Assembly (NCBI GenBank): GCA_022775765.1
Contig: JALFKC010000051.1
Coordinates: 1 to 42,978, forward strand
Origin: Campylobacter sp.
GTDB taxonomy: Bacteria; Campylobacterota; Campylobacteria; Campylobacterales; Campylobacteraceae
Reading direction: 5' to 3'
Length of the DNA: 42,978 nt
Shown here: in pieces, positions 24,312 through 34,354 of the stretch
Position numbering within the stretch: the stretch's first letter is position 1
Layout of the letters: every line of letters begins with the position of its first letter
Notes under the pieces: generated by a model
Database searches by the model: none
What the model was told of the DNA's origin: nothing
The model's input: only the letters and a program-made list of their open reading frames with translations
Made by a program: the position numbers and the translations under genes

Positions 24312-24688
24312 GAGCTTTGTTTTTGATATGTTTGCTCGCTCTTAGTTTGAGTGCTGATATAAAAGAGCTAAATTTTAAACCAAGAGACGATGAAAACGAG
24401 CTTTTGGTTCAAATCTCTTTTGGTAAATTTATGAGCGTGGATTGTAATGAGTATAGATTTCTCTCATCAAATTTAACTAATAGTGATGGAGTGTATAAGC
24501 TTAGTAGTGATGAGAAGATGATAGGCACCAAAATGGCGTGTGATGGCAAAAAAATAAGCAAATTTGTACTATACCCATCAATTATTATTTTACCATATAA
24601 CTCTACAAAGCCTATTTTGGTGGATATTCCTAGTGGGGTTAAAATAAAAGCTAGAGTTTATAAAGCCATCAAAGAACTAAATTTTTAA
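24308..24688 (+). CDS. eco: ecotin-type periplasmic serine protease inhibitor
   Basis: Secreted 126-residue homologue of ecotin. A signal peptide (1-16, LLALSLSA) leaves a mature protein of about 110. Characteristic ecotin blocks are visible: VDCNEYR (Cys46), GTKMACDGKK (Cys78), LPYNSTKPILV and KIKARVYKA. The two cysteines match the ecotin disulfide. By alignment from memory with E. coli ecotin (STMMACPDGKK, P1 Met84), the P1 residue here is Lys75, which predicts strong action on trypsin-like proteases. The loop after VDCN is shorter than in E. coli. It lies between gne and pglB and overlaps gne by four bases. There is no good ribosome site, so it is probably coupled. Confidence 0.88.
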   Translation: MRALFLICLLALSLSADIKELNFKPRDDENELLVQISFGKFMSVDCNEYRFLSSNLTNSDGVYKLSSDEKMIGTKMACDGKKISKFVLYPSIIILPYNSTKPILVDIPSGVKIKARVYKAIKELNF

Positions 24689-24696
24689 GGAAATAA

Positions 24697-26859
24697 ATGC
24701 GTTGTAATACTCAAAATTTAAAAGCTATCATTTATACATTAGTTGCATATATTTTTAGCGTAGCTGTGCGGTATATCTGGGTGAGCTGGGCGAGTGGGAT
24801 TGAGGAGTTTTTTTGGAATGGCGAACTTATGATAAATACAAACGATGGATACGCGTTTGCTGAGGGAGCTAGAGATAGAATAGCTGGATTTCACCAAGAA
24901 AACGACCTGAGCTATTTTAACCACTCACTAGCCAAGCTTACTTCGTGGTTTAGTTTAGTCCTACCAATGCTTAAATTTGAGACAATTATTCTTTATATGA
25001 GTGCGTTTTTTAGCTCACTTATTGTTGTGCCACTTATTCTTATAGCAAAAGAGCTAAAATGCCTTGAAGCTGGGCTGATTGGGGCTTTAATAGCAAGCAT
25101 TGCAATGAGTTATTACAATAGAACTATGATAGGGTATTTTGATACAGATATGCTAAATGTGGTGCTTCCTATGTTTGTTTTATGGGGAATTATAAGGGTT
25201 TTAAAAAGCCAAAAAATAGCAAATATCATCATCGCACCGATTTTTATGCTGATATCTTTGTGGTGGTATAGTGCGAGCTATTCTCTAAATGCCTTGTTAA
25301 TCGGTATATTTTTGCTCTACACTTTAATATTTGATAGAAAAAATATTCTTAATTATAAACTACTTGTTTTAATGCTAATAGTGATATCGGGTTTTAGCTT
25401 GCAAAACAAAATCATCACTATAGCTTTACTCTTTGCATTTTTTTGCTACAAGAAAAATAGCCTTGACTATAAGGTAGTAGCTGGAATCGGCATAGTGGTT
25501 TTGGGAGCACTTATTATAAGTGGTGGGCTAAATCCTATCATTAGGCAGCTTAGCTTTTATGTGGTAAGGGGCGAGGTTACAAATACAGAATCACTTTTTT
25601 ATTTTAATGTAAGCCAAACTATTCAAGAAGCTGGAATTGTTGATTACGATATGTTTTTAAGGCGAATTAGTTCTCACCCACTGATATTTTTGCTCTCAGG
25701 AATAGGGCTATTTTTGGCTATTTTTAGGGTTGAAAATATGGCTGGGCTAAAGGCTTTAAAATTTAGTGAGTTTTTTAGATACAAAGAGCTGATTTTAGCC
25801 CTACCTATACTAGCCTTAGGGTTTTTGGCTGTAAAAGCTGGACTTAGATTTACAATCTATGCGGTTCCAATAATGGCGTTTGGATTTGGGTACTTTGCCT
25901 ATTTTGTGGGTGATTTTGTCAAAAAAGCTCTCATTAATGAGACTCATCAGCAGATCGCAAAAGTGCTATTTATGGTGCTTTTAACCATTGGGGCGTTAAT
26001 TCCATCAATCAATCATATCAATGGATACAAATCATTTAGTGTGTTTTTCCAAGATGAGGTTGAGGTTTTAGATGAGCTAAAACGAGTGGCTGATAGAGAG
26101 GATTACGTCCTTGCGTGGTGGGATTATGGTTACCCTATTAGGTATTATAGTGATGTCAAAACCTTAGTAGATGGAGGCAAACATCTTGGCAATCACAACT
26201 TTGGCGTGAGTTTTGCTCTGTTAAACGACGAGGTAAGCTCAGCAAATATGGCAAGGCTTGAAGTCGAATACACTGAGCAAAATTTCACTCAAAAATTTGG
26301 TGATATTCATCTGCAAATGATGGAAGATTATGGCTTTGATGATATAAACTCATTCCTAATCTCTTTAAAAGATGAGAATTTTAAGCTTCCACCAAAAACA
26401 AGAGATATCTACTATTATTTGCCAAATAGAATGCTAGATATTTTTAGTGTTGTAGCTGCTTTTTCAAATTTAGACCTAAAAACAGGTGAAAGCTATGCAG
26501 ATGGGTTTTTGTTTTCAAGTTTTAATGTTAAAACCTTGCCAAGTGGCGTGGATATCGGCTCTGGGTTAAATTTAAGCGTGGATTTAAAATGGCTAAACTC
26601 TGCTAGAGAGAGTTTGCCAATTGCAAGTTTTATTATCACCAAACAAAATGGCAATGAAGTTGAACTTAAAATCCAAGACAATCATCAAGCAGGGCTTTAT
26701 GCGGTGTTTATGAGTGATTATGGAAGAATGCTTGTGATGGATGAGAAGATGTTTAATTCAACTTTTATCCAGATTTTTGTGCTTCAAATTTATGATAAAG
26801 AGCTGTTTGAGCCTGTTATTATTAACCCTTTTGCGAAAGTTTATAAGCTAAAAAGATAA
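24697..26859 (+). CDS. pglB: bacterial oligosaccharyltransferase PglB
   Basis: STT3-family enzyme that moves the lipid-linked glycan onto asparagine of periplasmic proteins. It is 720 residues (C. jejuni 713) with about 13 N-terminal membrane segments and a periplasmic C-terminal domain. The catalytic motif WWDYG is at 474-478. Acidic metal-site residues are in NTNDGYAF and GYFDTDMLNV, and the flexible-loop glutamate is probably in TNTESLF. Arg322-Arg323 (FLRRIS) matches the position of the C. lari arginine that selects an acidic residue at -2, so the expected sequon is D/E-X-N-X-S/T. The start has AAGGAAATAA upstream. Confidence 0.95.
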   Translation: MRCNTQNLKAIIYTLVAYIFSVAVRYIWVSWASGIEEFFWNGELMINTNDGYAFAEGARDRIAGFHQENDLSYFNHSLAKLTSWFSLVLPMLKFETIILYMSAFFSSLIVVPLILIAKELKCLEAGLIGALIASIAMSYYNRTMIGYFDTDMLNVVLPMFVLWGIIRVLKSQKIANIIIAPIFMLISLWWYSASYSLNALLIGIFLLYTLIFDRKNILNYKLLVLMLIVISGFSLQNKIITIALLFAFFCYKKNSLDYKVVAGIGIVVLGALIISGGLNPIIRQLSFYVVRGEVTNTESLFYFNVSQTIQEAGIVDYDMFLRRISSHPLIFLLSGIGLFLAIFRVENMAGLKALKFSEFFRYKELILALPILALGFLAVKAGLRFTIYAVPIMAFGFGYFAYFVGDFVKKALINETHQQIAKVLFMVLLTIGALIPSINHINGYKSFSVFFQDEVEVLDELKRVADREDYVLAWWDYGYPIRYYSDVKTLVDGGKHLGNHNFGVSFALLNDEVSSANMARLEVEYTEQNFTQKFGDIHLQMMEDYGFDDINSFLISLKDENFKLPPKTRDIYYYLPNRMLDIFSVVAAFSNLDLKTGESYADGFLFSSFNVKTLPSGVDIGSGLNLSVDLKWLNSARESLPIASFIITKQNGNEVELKIQDNHQAGLYAVFMSDYGRMLVMDEKMFNSTFIQIFVLQIYDKELFEPVIINPFAKVYKLKR

Positions 26860-26863
26860 GCGT

Positions 26864-27976
26864 ATGGCAAGGATAGGATTTTTATCTCACGCAGATATGA
26901 GCCTGTATTTTTTTCGCTCACCGGCGATGAGAGCATTAAAAAGCCTAGGGCACGAAATCTTTGCCATAGCCCCAGATAATGGGTATTTGTCTAGGCTTGC
27001 TAGTGAGTTTGAAGTGGTTGATTATAGCCTTGATAAAAGCTCACTAAATCCTATCAAAGTTTTAGATGATACCAAAAATTTAAGCCAAACTCTTAAAAAA
27101 CTAAACCTTGATATGCTTCAAACCTCAGCCCACAAATCAAATGTATTTGGAACATTTGCAGCCAAAAAAGCGGGCATTAAGGTAGTGATAAATTTAGTCG
27201 AAGGGTTAGGTAGCTTTTATATAGATGATGATATTAAAACTAAATTTGTTAGGCTAGCGTTAGAAAATCTTTATAAAAAGAGCTTTAGCCTTGCAAATGC
27301 CTGTATTTTTGTCAATCAAAGTGACCCAAACTATATGATAAGTAAAAATCTAATCCCAAAAGATAGAGCCTTTATCATTAAAAGCGTTGGAATTGATAGT
27401 GCTAAATTTGACCCAAACTTATACGAAAAGCCTAAAAGCGATAAAAAAATCATCCTAATGATGGGGCGTGCACTTTGGCACAAGGGAATACGCGAGTTTT
27501 ATGAAGCAGCTGAAATTTTAAAAGATAGAGATGATTGTGAGTTTGTATTTGTAGGTGATGAGTTTAAGGGCAACAAAAGCAGTGCTAATAGCGAGTTTTT
27601 GCATAGCAAATATGTGAAGTGGTTAGGCTGGGTGGATGATACGCCTAGGGTTTATGCTGGGGCGTATATGTTTGTTTTGCCAAGCTATAAAGAGGGCTTT
27701 CCACGCACGGTTTTGGAGGCGATGAGTATGGCAAAGCCAAGTGTTGTTAGTGATTGCACTGGCTCAAATGAAGCTGTGATTGATGGCGTAAATGGGCTAA
27801 TCTGCAAGGTAAAAAGTAGCGTGGATTTGGCTAAAAAGATAGAAATTTTGCTTGATGATGAAAATTTAGCTTTTAAAATGGGGCAAAACGCAAGGGATTT
27901 GGTGTTAAAAAACTATGACGAAAAGATAGTGGTGCAAAAATACCTTGAAATTTATGAGAAATTTATAGATGTATAA
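26864..27976 (+). CDS. pglA: N,N'-diacetylbacillosaminyl-diphospho-undecaprenol alpha-1,3-GalNAc transferase
   Basis: GT4-family glycosyltransferase, 370 residues (C. jejuni 376). It adds the first GalNAc to undecaprenyl-diphosphate-diNAcBac on the cytoplasmic side. It has two Rossmann-like domains. The donor-site stretch [17 protein letters not shown] holds the E-x7-E type motif, and NLVEGLGS and [14 protein letters not shown] match PglA-like enzymes. It begins four bases after pglB and overlaps pglC by eight. Because pglJ and pglH are absent here, this may be the only GalNAc transferase coded in the locus. Confidence 0.92.
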   Translation: MARIGFLSHADMSLYFFRSPAMRALKSLGHEIFAIAPDNGYLSRLASEFEVVDYSLDKSSLNPIKVLDDTKNLSQTLKKLNLDMLQTSAHKSNVFGTFAAKKAGIKVVINLVEGLGSFYIDDDIKTKFVRLALENLYKKSFSLANACIFVNQSDPNYMISKNLIPKDRAFIIKSVGIDSAKFDPNLYEKPKSDKKIILMMGRALWHKGIREFYEAAEILKDRDDCEFVFVGDEFKGNKSSANSEFLHSKYVKWLGWVDDTPRVYAGAYMFVLPSYKEGFPRTVLEAMSMAKPSVVSDCTGSNEAVIDGVNGLICKVKSSVDLAKKIEILLDDENLAFKMGQNARDLVLKNYDEKIVVQKYLEIYEKFIDV

Positions 27977-28574
27977 GAGATTTTTAAAAAGAATATTTGA
28001 TTTTATTTTTGCTTTGATTTTGATAATTTTGACCCTGCCGGTGATGATAATTTTATATTTTTTAATCAAAAAAAATCTTAGCCAAAAGCCTATTTTCACA
28101 CAACTTCGCCCGGGACTTAATGAGAGAGTTTTTAAGATTTATAAGTTTAAAACAATGAGCGATGAAAAGGATGAAAATGGCGAGCTTTTGTCTGATGAGC
28201 TTCGTCTAAATAGTTTTGGAAAGAAAATTAGATCTCTAAGCTTAGATGAACTTCCACAACTTTTTAATGTCCTAAAAGGCGATATGAGTTTTATTGGACC
28301 TAGACCTTTGCTTGTGGAGTATTTAGAGCTTTATAACTCTAACCAAAAGCTTCGCCACACCGTAAGACCAGGAATCACTGGCCTAGCTCAAGTTAAGGGT
28401 AGAAACGCCATCAGCTGGCACAAAAAGCTCAAATACGACGCGTTTTACGCTAAAAATTTAAGCTTTTTGCTTGATTTGAAAATCGCACTCTTAACCATCA
28501 AAAAGGTGATCAAAAAAGAGGGAATTTCCAAAGGCAATCTAGCGACAACGGAGAAATTTAATGGCAAAAACTGA
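27969..28574 (+). CDS. pglC: undecaprenyl phosphate diNAcBac-1-phosphate transferase
   Basis: Monotopic phosphoglycosyl transferase of 201 residues. It starts glycan assembly by moving phospho-diNAcBac from UDP to undecaprenyl phosphate. The N-terminal re-entrant helix (about 10-33) is followed by the catalytic core: KFKTM, then the Asp93-Glu94 dyad in [17 protein letters not shown], then GPRPLL and [14 protein letters not shown]. The length and dyad position equal C. jejuni PglC. It overlaps pglA by eight bases and pglD by fourteen. Confidence 0.95.
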   Translation: MYKRFLKRIFDFIFALILIILTLPVMIILYFLIKKNLSQKPIFTQLRPGLNERVFKIYKFKTMSDEKDENGELLSDELRLNSFGKKIRSLSLDELPQLFNVLKGDMSFIGPRPLLVEYLELYNSNQKLRHTVRPGITGLAQVKGRNAISWHKKLKYDAFYAKNLSFLLDLKIALLTIKKVIKKEGISKGNLATTEKFNGKN

Positions 28575-29148
28575 AATTTACATTTATGGTGACGGCGGAC
28601 ACGGGCGAGTTGTAGCTGATATCGCTAGGAGCTTGGGCTATGAAAAGATAATTTTTTTGGATGATAAAAGCGAGAGTAAATTTAGCCCAAATTTACCCAA
28701 AAAAGAGATAATCATCGCTATTGGCGATAACTGCGTTAGAGCTAAAGTTCAAGATAAGGTGCTTAAATCTGGCTTTGAAGTGGTTAGTCTAATCCATCCT
28801 AGTGCTATAGTTTCAAAAAGTGCGGTTGTTGGCAAAGGCGTGGTGATTATGCCAAATGCCGTCATTAATGCAAATGTACTTATCAAAGATGGTGCTATCA
28901 TCAACACTTCAGCTGTTGTAGAACACGACTGCGTAATTGGTGAGTTTGCTCATCTTAGCCCAAATGTAGCCATCGCAGGTGGAGTAAAAGTTGGTGAGTT
29001 TTCGCATTTAGGCATTGCTAGTTCAGTGATACAAAAAATATCTATAGGTGCTAATTCAACCATCGGAGCTGGAGCGTGCGTGATAGATGATATCTCGCCA
29101 GATTGCGTTGCAGTAGGCGTGCCAGCAAGAGTTATCAAAACAAAATAG
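28561..29148 (+). CDS. pglD: UDP-4-amino-4,6-dideoxy-GlcNAc N4-acetyltransferase
   Basis: Left-handed beta-helix acetyltransferase, 195 residues. It makes UDP-diNAcBac with acetyl-CoA, the last step of the sugar donor for PglC. The N-terminal nucleotide-sugar domain has [12 protein letters not shown]. Hexapeptide repeats follow, with His122 in VVEHDCVIG as the probable catalytic base. The start lies 14 bases inside pglC, with GGAG upstream. A hairpin directly follows its stop, and pglE starts 96 bases on. Confidence 0.93.
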   Translation: MAKTEIYIYGDGGHGRVVADIARSLGYEKIIFLDDKSESKFSPNLPKKEIIIAIGDNCVRAKVQDKVLKSGFEVVSLIHPSAIVSKSAVVGKGVVIMPNAVINANVLIKDGAIINTSAVVEHDCVIGEFAHLSPNVAIAGGVKVGEFSHLGIASSVIQKISIGANSTIGAGACVIDDISPDCVAVGVPARVIKTK

Positions 29149-30362
<1,214 letters not shown>

Positions 30363-30363
<1 letters not shown>

Positions 30364-32144
30364 TGATTTTGAACTCTTTGCTGACACCAACAAAGCTCAA
30401 AAGGACCCTATTTTTTATAAGCTATGACTGTTTGGCTTCGCTTTTTGCCACTCTTTGTGCGTTTTTACTTAGATTTAGTGGCGAAATTCCACCGGTTTTT
30501 TATAAAGGGCTTGTTTTAAGTGCTCTAATTTTAATGGGGCTTAGAGTATTTTTTATGTGGATTTATAAAATTTACAAGGTTCCGTGGAGATTTTTTGGAC
30601 TTCATGAAGCTAGAAAAATTTTTAACGCTCACCTTTGGGTTATTTTAAGCTTTAGCGTGATTTTTATCATTTTTGAAGATTTTTTTAATCCATTTCCAAG
30701 AAGCGTTATCATTATAGACGCAGCGATTTCATATATATTAATAGGCGGATTTAGGATAACTAAAAGGCTATTTTTTAGCAAAACTACCCCAAAAGGTAGG
30801 CCTTGCGTGATAATAGGGGCTACTAAAAAAACCATTCAAGTCTTAAAAGGCATAGATGATGGATTTTTAAACTACTACGCAGTTGGAGTGTTTGATAGTA
30901 GAGATGAGCTAGTTGGAACCTATATCCAAAACCACAGAGTTCAGCCGATTTCAAACATCAACGAGCTTGTAAGGGGCGGGGTAAAGACTGCGATTATAGC
31001 CTTTGAAACTACGCCTGATGAGCTTAAGCAAATTTATGAAAAGCTAAATGTACTAGGCATAAAAGAGATCAAAATTTTCACTCTCTTAGATAGCAACGAA
31101 CACAGCATTAGAGATATATCAATTGAGGATTTACTTGCTAGAAAGCCAAAAGACCTTGACAAAACCGCTATCAAAGAGTTTATCAAAGACAAAACTGTGC
31201 TAATTACTGGAGCTGGTGGAAGTATAGGAAGTGAGCTTTGCAAGCAGTGTGAAATTTATGGTGCAAAAAGGCTGATTTTGGTTGAAAATAGCGAGTTTAA
31301 TCTCTATAAAATCAACGAATTTTTAAAGGTTGAGAGAACTTTAAATTTGGTGGATATCACTAGAAAAAATGAGTTAGAAGATATTTTCAAACAAAATAGT
31401 GATATCGATATAGTTTTGCACGCAGCTGCGTATAAGCATGTCCCACTTTGTGAATTTAACCCAAAAAGTGCGGTTAAAAACAATATCTTAGGCACCAAAA
31501 TTTTAGTTGATCTTTGCAAAGAGTATAAAATTCCTAAATTTGTGCTTATCTCAAGCGATAAGGCGGTGCGTCCAACTAGCATCATGGGGGCAACCAAAAG
31601 AGTGTGTGAGCTTTATGCACTCAACTCAAGTAGTGACGTTACCCAGATAGTAGCGGTTAGATTTGGCAATGTGCTTGGAAGCAGCGGCTCAGTTATTCCT
31701 AAATTTAAAGCTCAAATTGCAAACAATCAACCTCTTAGCGTAACTCACAAAGATATCACGCGGTATTTTATGCTAGTTGGCGAAGCGTGTGAGCTGGTGC
31801 TTCAGGCTGCTTCGATGGCAAAGGGTGGTGAGCTTTTTGTGCTTGATATGGGTGAGCCTGTGAAGATAGTTGATTTAGCCAAAAAAATGTTAGAGTTAGC
31901 TGGCAAAAGTGAGCTTGGTATCAAAATCGTAGGGCTTAGACCTGGCGAAAAGCTTTACGAAGAGCTTTTGGTTAGCGAAAATGACAAAAAAACTAAGTAT
32001 AATTCTATATTTGTAACTCATTCAGGCAAGTGCGAGCTTGATACATTAAATAGGCAAATTGATGAAATTTCAAAGCTTTTTGATGGTGATGAAATTTTAT
32101 CAAAATTAAAAGAGATAGTTGTGGATTTTAACCACCAAAAATAA
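30363..32144 (+). CDS. pglF: UDP-GlcNAc 4,6-dehydratase (inverting-type membrane form)
   Basis: First enzyme of diNAcBac synthesis, 593 residues (C. jejuni 590). Four N-terminal membrane helices (to about residue 130) are followed by a CoA-binding-like domain and a C-terminal SDR domain with TGAGGSIGSE. The active site reads SSDKAVRPTSIMGATKR: the usual SDR Tyr is replaced by Met, with the Asp-Lys pair retained, as in PglF/WbpM-type dehydratases. The ATG at 30363 overlaps the pglE stop (TGATG) with AAGGAAG upstream. It is the last pgl gene; pglG, next in C. jejuni, is missing. Confidence 0.94.
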
Positions 32145-32153
32145 AGGAAAAAT

Positions 32154-32753
32154 TTGAATAAAATTTATGAAGTTGGGATAATCAATTATGGGGCTGGCAA
32201 TATCCAAAGTGTGAAAAACGCTCTTAACGCTCTTGATGTTAGAGATATCAAAGTGCTTGATGAGAAATTTAACCCCTTAGAGTTTAAAAGGCTGATTTTA
32301 CCTGGAGTTGGAGCTTTTGGGGACGCTATGGTCGCACTAAAATCCAAAAAGCTTGATGAGTGTATCAAGGAATTTATAGGTCTTGATAGACCATTTTTAG
32401 GAATTTGTCTTGGAATGCAGCTACTTTTTGAGAGAAGTTTTGAGTTCAAAACGCACGCTGGGCTTGGAGTTTTAAAAGGTGAGATAGTTAAATTTCATAC
32501 CAAATTTAAAATCCCACATGTTGGTTGGAATAAATTAAACTTCTCATCAAACTCAGCCTTAAAAGATGGATATTTTTATTTTACGCACTCTTATCACGCG
32601 GTTTGTGACGATGAGATAGTTTTAGCAAAAACAGTGTATGATTATGAGTTTGTAAGTGCAGTTAGGATGAAAAACTTAGTTGGCATTCAGCCCCACCCTG
32701 AAAAAAGTGCAAACGTAGGCATAGAGTTTTTAAAGAGATTTATGGAGTTGTGA
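32154..32753 (+). CDS. hisH: imidazole glycerol phosphate synthase glutaminase subunit
   Basis: Glutamine amidotransferase subunit that supplies ammonia to HisF in histidine synthesis. It is 199 residues. The triad is Cys85 in [11 protein letters not shown] with His181 and Glu183 in QPHPEKS, and the N-terminal oxyanion region is [10 protein letters not shown]. The start is a TTG with AAAGGAAAAA before it, nine bases after pglF, so it is probably read through from the pgl transcript. It shares one base with hisA. hisF is not in the window. An alternative role feeding a legionaminic-type sugar amidotransferase (as C. jejuni hisH1/PseA contexts) is less likely because hisA is adjacent. Confidence 0.9.
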   Translation: MNKIYEVGIINYGAGNIQSVKNALNALDVRDIKVLDEKFNPLEFKRLILPGVGAFGDAMVALKSKKLDECIKEFIGLDRPFLGICLGMQLLFERSFEFKTHAGLGVLKGEIVKFHTKFKIPHVGWNKLNFSSNSALKDGYFYFTHSYHAVCDDEIVLAKTVYDYEFVSAVRMKNLVGIQPHPEKSANVGIEFLKRFMEL

Positions 32754-33469
32754 TGGAGATTTTACCAGCGATTGATTTAAAAGATGGTATGGCAGTTAGG
32801 CTTAGCAAGGGCGAAATGAGCTCAGCTAAAATTTATAGCAAAAATCCAGCTAATTTGGCTAAAACGTTTGAGGATATGGGTGCAAAATGGCTTCATATAG
32901 TTGATTTGGATGGTGCATTTGCGGGCGAGATGGTAAATTTTGACACCATAGAGATGATTGCAAAATCTAGCGGGCTTAAAATTGAAGTTGGGGGCGGAAT
33001 AAGGGATGAAAGCAAGATCAAAGCTTATCAAAACGCAGGCGTTGATAGATTTATTTTGGGCTCGGTTGCTCTAAAAAACCATAAATTTGTCAAAGATATG
33101 GCAAAAATTTACTGCATAGGAGTTGGGATTGATGCTAAAAATGGTATGGTGGCAACTGAAGGCTGGGCGAACGTCTCAAATATTAGTGCACTTAGTCTAG
33201 CTAAAGCCTACGCAGACGCTGGAGTTGATGCGGTGATTTGCACCGATATTAGCAAGGATGGAATGCTTGGCGGGGTAAATGTGGATTTTACCTTGGATAT
33301 TGCTAAATCTTCAGGTCTCAAAACTATTGCAAGTGGCGGCGTGGCTAGTATTGATGATATCAAAAAATTAAAGCAAACGGGCGAAATTTATGGTGTGATA
33401 ATTGGCAAGGCCTATTATGAGAACAAAATTGACCTAAAAGAAGCATTTAAAATTGCCAAAATAAGTTAA
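32753..33469 (+). CDS. hisA: ProFAR isomerase (1-(5-phosphoribosyl)-5-[(5-phosphoribosylamino)methylideneamino]imidazole-4-carboxamide isomerase)
   Basis: TIM-barrel histidine-pathway enzyme, 238 residues. Catalytic aspartates are Asp8 in PAIDLKDG and the later one in [10 protein letters not shown]. Phosphate-binding loops are GGGIRD and ASGGVAS. The ATG at 32753 follows GGAG at five bases, which favours it over the GTG one codon earlier. It is coupled to hisH by a one-base overlap. No terminator is seen before prmA 51 bases on. Confidence 0.94.
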   Translation: MEILPAIDLKDGMAVRLSKGEMSSAKIYSKNPANLAKTFEDMGAKWLHIVDLDGAFAGEMVNFDTIEMIAKSSGLKIEVGGGIRDESKIKAYQNAGVDRFILGSVALKNHKFVKDMAKIYCIGVGIDAKNGMVATEGWANVSNISALSLAKAYADAGVDAVICTDISKDGMLGGVNVDFTLDIAKSSGLKTIASGGVASIDDIKKLKQTGEIYGVIIGKAYYENKIDLKEAFKIAKIS

Positions 33470-33520
33470 ATTTGAAGTGAAATTTAGTAAAATAATATTA
33501 AATTTTTATAAGAAAGCAAA

Positions 33521-34354
33521 ATGAAGGATAAATTTTACGAATTAACGGTCTTAACTAGAGATACCCAACCATTTAAAGATTTTGTCTTTGATATGGGTGT
33601 GGAGTGTATTGAGGAGATTGATGGTGGATTTGTGGTGCGAGATGAAGAGAGCTTAGAAAATTTGGAGTTTGGGCTAAATGAATACAAAAACGCTCTAAAT
33701 TCAAACTTCAAAATAAACTTAAATTTAACTACAAATTTGGTAGTCAAAGAAAATAGAGACTGGATAAATGAATACAAAAAAGGTGTAACTTCCATAGAAG
33801 TTGGTAAATTCTACATTCATCCAAGTTGGCTAGCCCCAAAAAGTGGCCTTATCAATATCGCTATTGACCCAGCTCTAGCCTTTGGGTCAGGCCATCACGA
33901 AAGCACAAATTCGTGCCTAAATTTGATTAGCAAATATGCTAGTGGGGCAAAATCAGCCCTTGATGTAGGGTGTGGGAGTGGAATTTTAAGTATCGCTCTA
34001 GCAAAGCTTAGTATAAGCGTTGATTCGTGTGATACCGATATTCAAGCTATAGAAGCCACTACCAAAAACTCTAAATTAAACTCAGTCAAGCTTAATAAAA
34101 TTTGGCTTGGAAGCGTGGATAGGGCTGTAAAACAGTATGATATAGTTGTGGCAAATATAATAGCTGATATTATAATCATATTGCAAAAAGATTTAAAAAA
34201 ATATGTTAAAAATGGCGGCTTACTTGTTTTGTCAGGCATTTTAGATAAATATTTAGATAAAATACTAGAGATTTTTGGCGAATTTGAAGTTGTAGAAATT
34301 TTGCCAAAAAACGAATGGGTAAGTTTAGTATTAAAAAATAAGGAAGAGATATGA
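33521..34354 (+). CDS. prmA: ribosomal protein L11 methyltransferase
   Basis: SAM-dependent enzyme that trimethylates ribosomal protein L11. It is 277 residues: an N-terminal L11-recognition domain, then a Rossmann methyltransferase domain with the SAM motif LDVGCGSGILSIAL and the loop IDPALAFGSGHHEST. The family motif VVANI is present. It starts at an ATG after AAGAAAG and ends overlapping ftsH by four bases. prmA-ftsH-psd-like-pssA is the order found after the pgl cluster in C. jejuni, where cheY normally precedes prmA; cheY is missing here. Confidence 0.93.
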   Translation: MKDKFYELTVLTRDTQPFKDFVFDMGVECIEEIDGGFVVRDEESLENLEFGLNEYKNALNSNFKINLNLTTNLVVKENRDWINEYKKGVTSIEVGKFYIHPSWLAPKSGLINIAIDPALAFGSGHHESTNSCLNLISKYASGAKSALDVGCGSGILSIALAKLSISVDSCDTDIQAIEATTKNSKLNSVKLNKIWLGSVDRAVKQYDIVVANIIADIIIILQKDLKKYVKNGGLLVLSGILDKYLDKILEIFGEFEVVEILPKNEWVSLVLKNKEEI

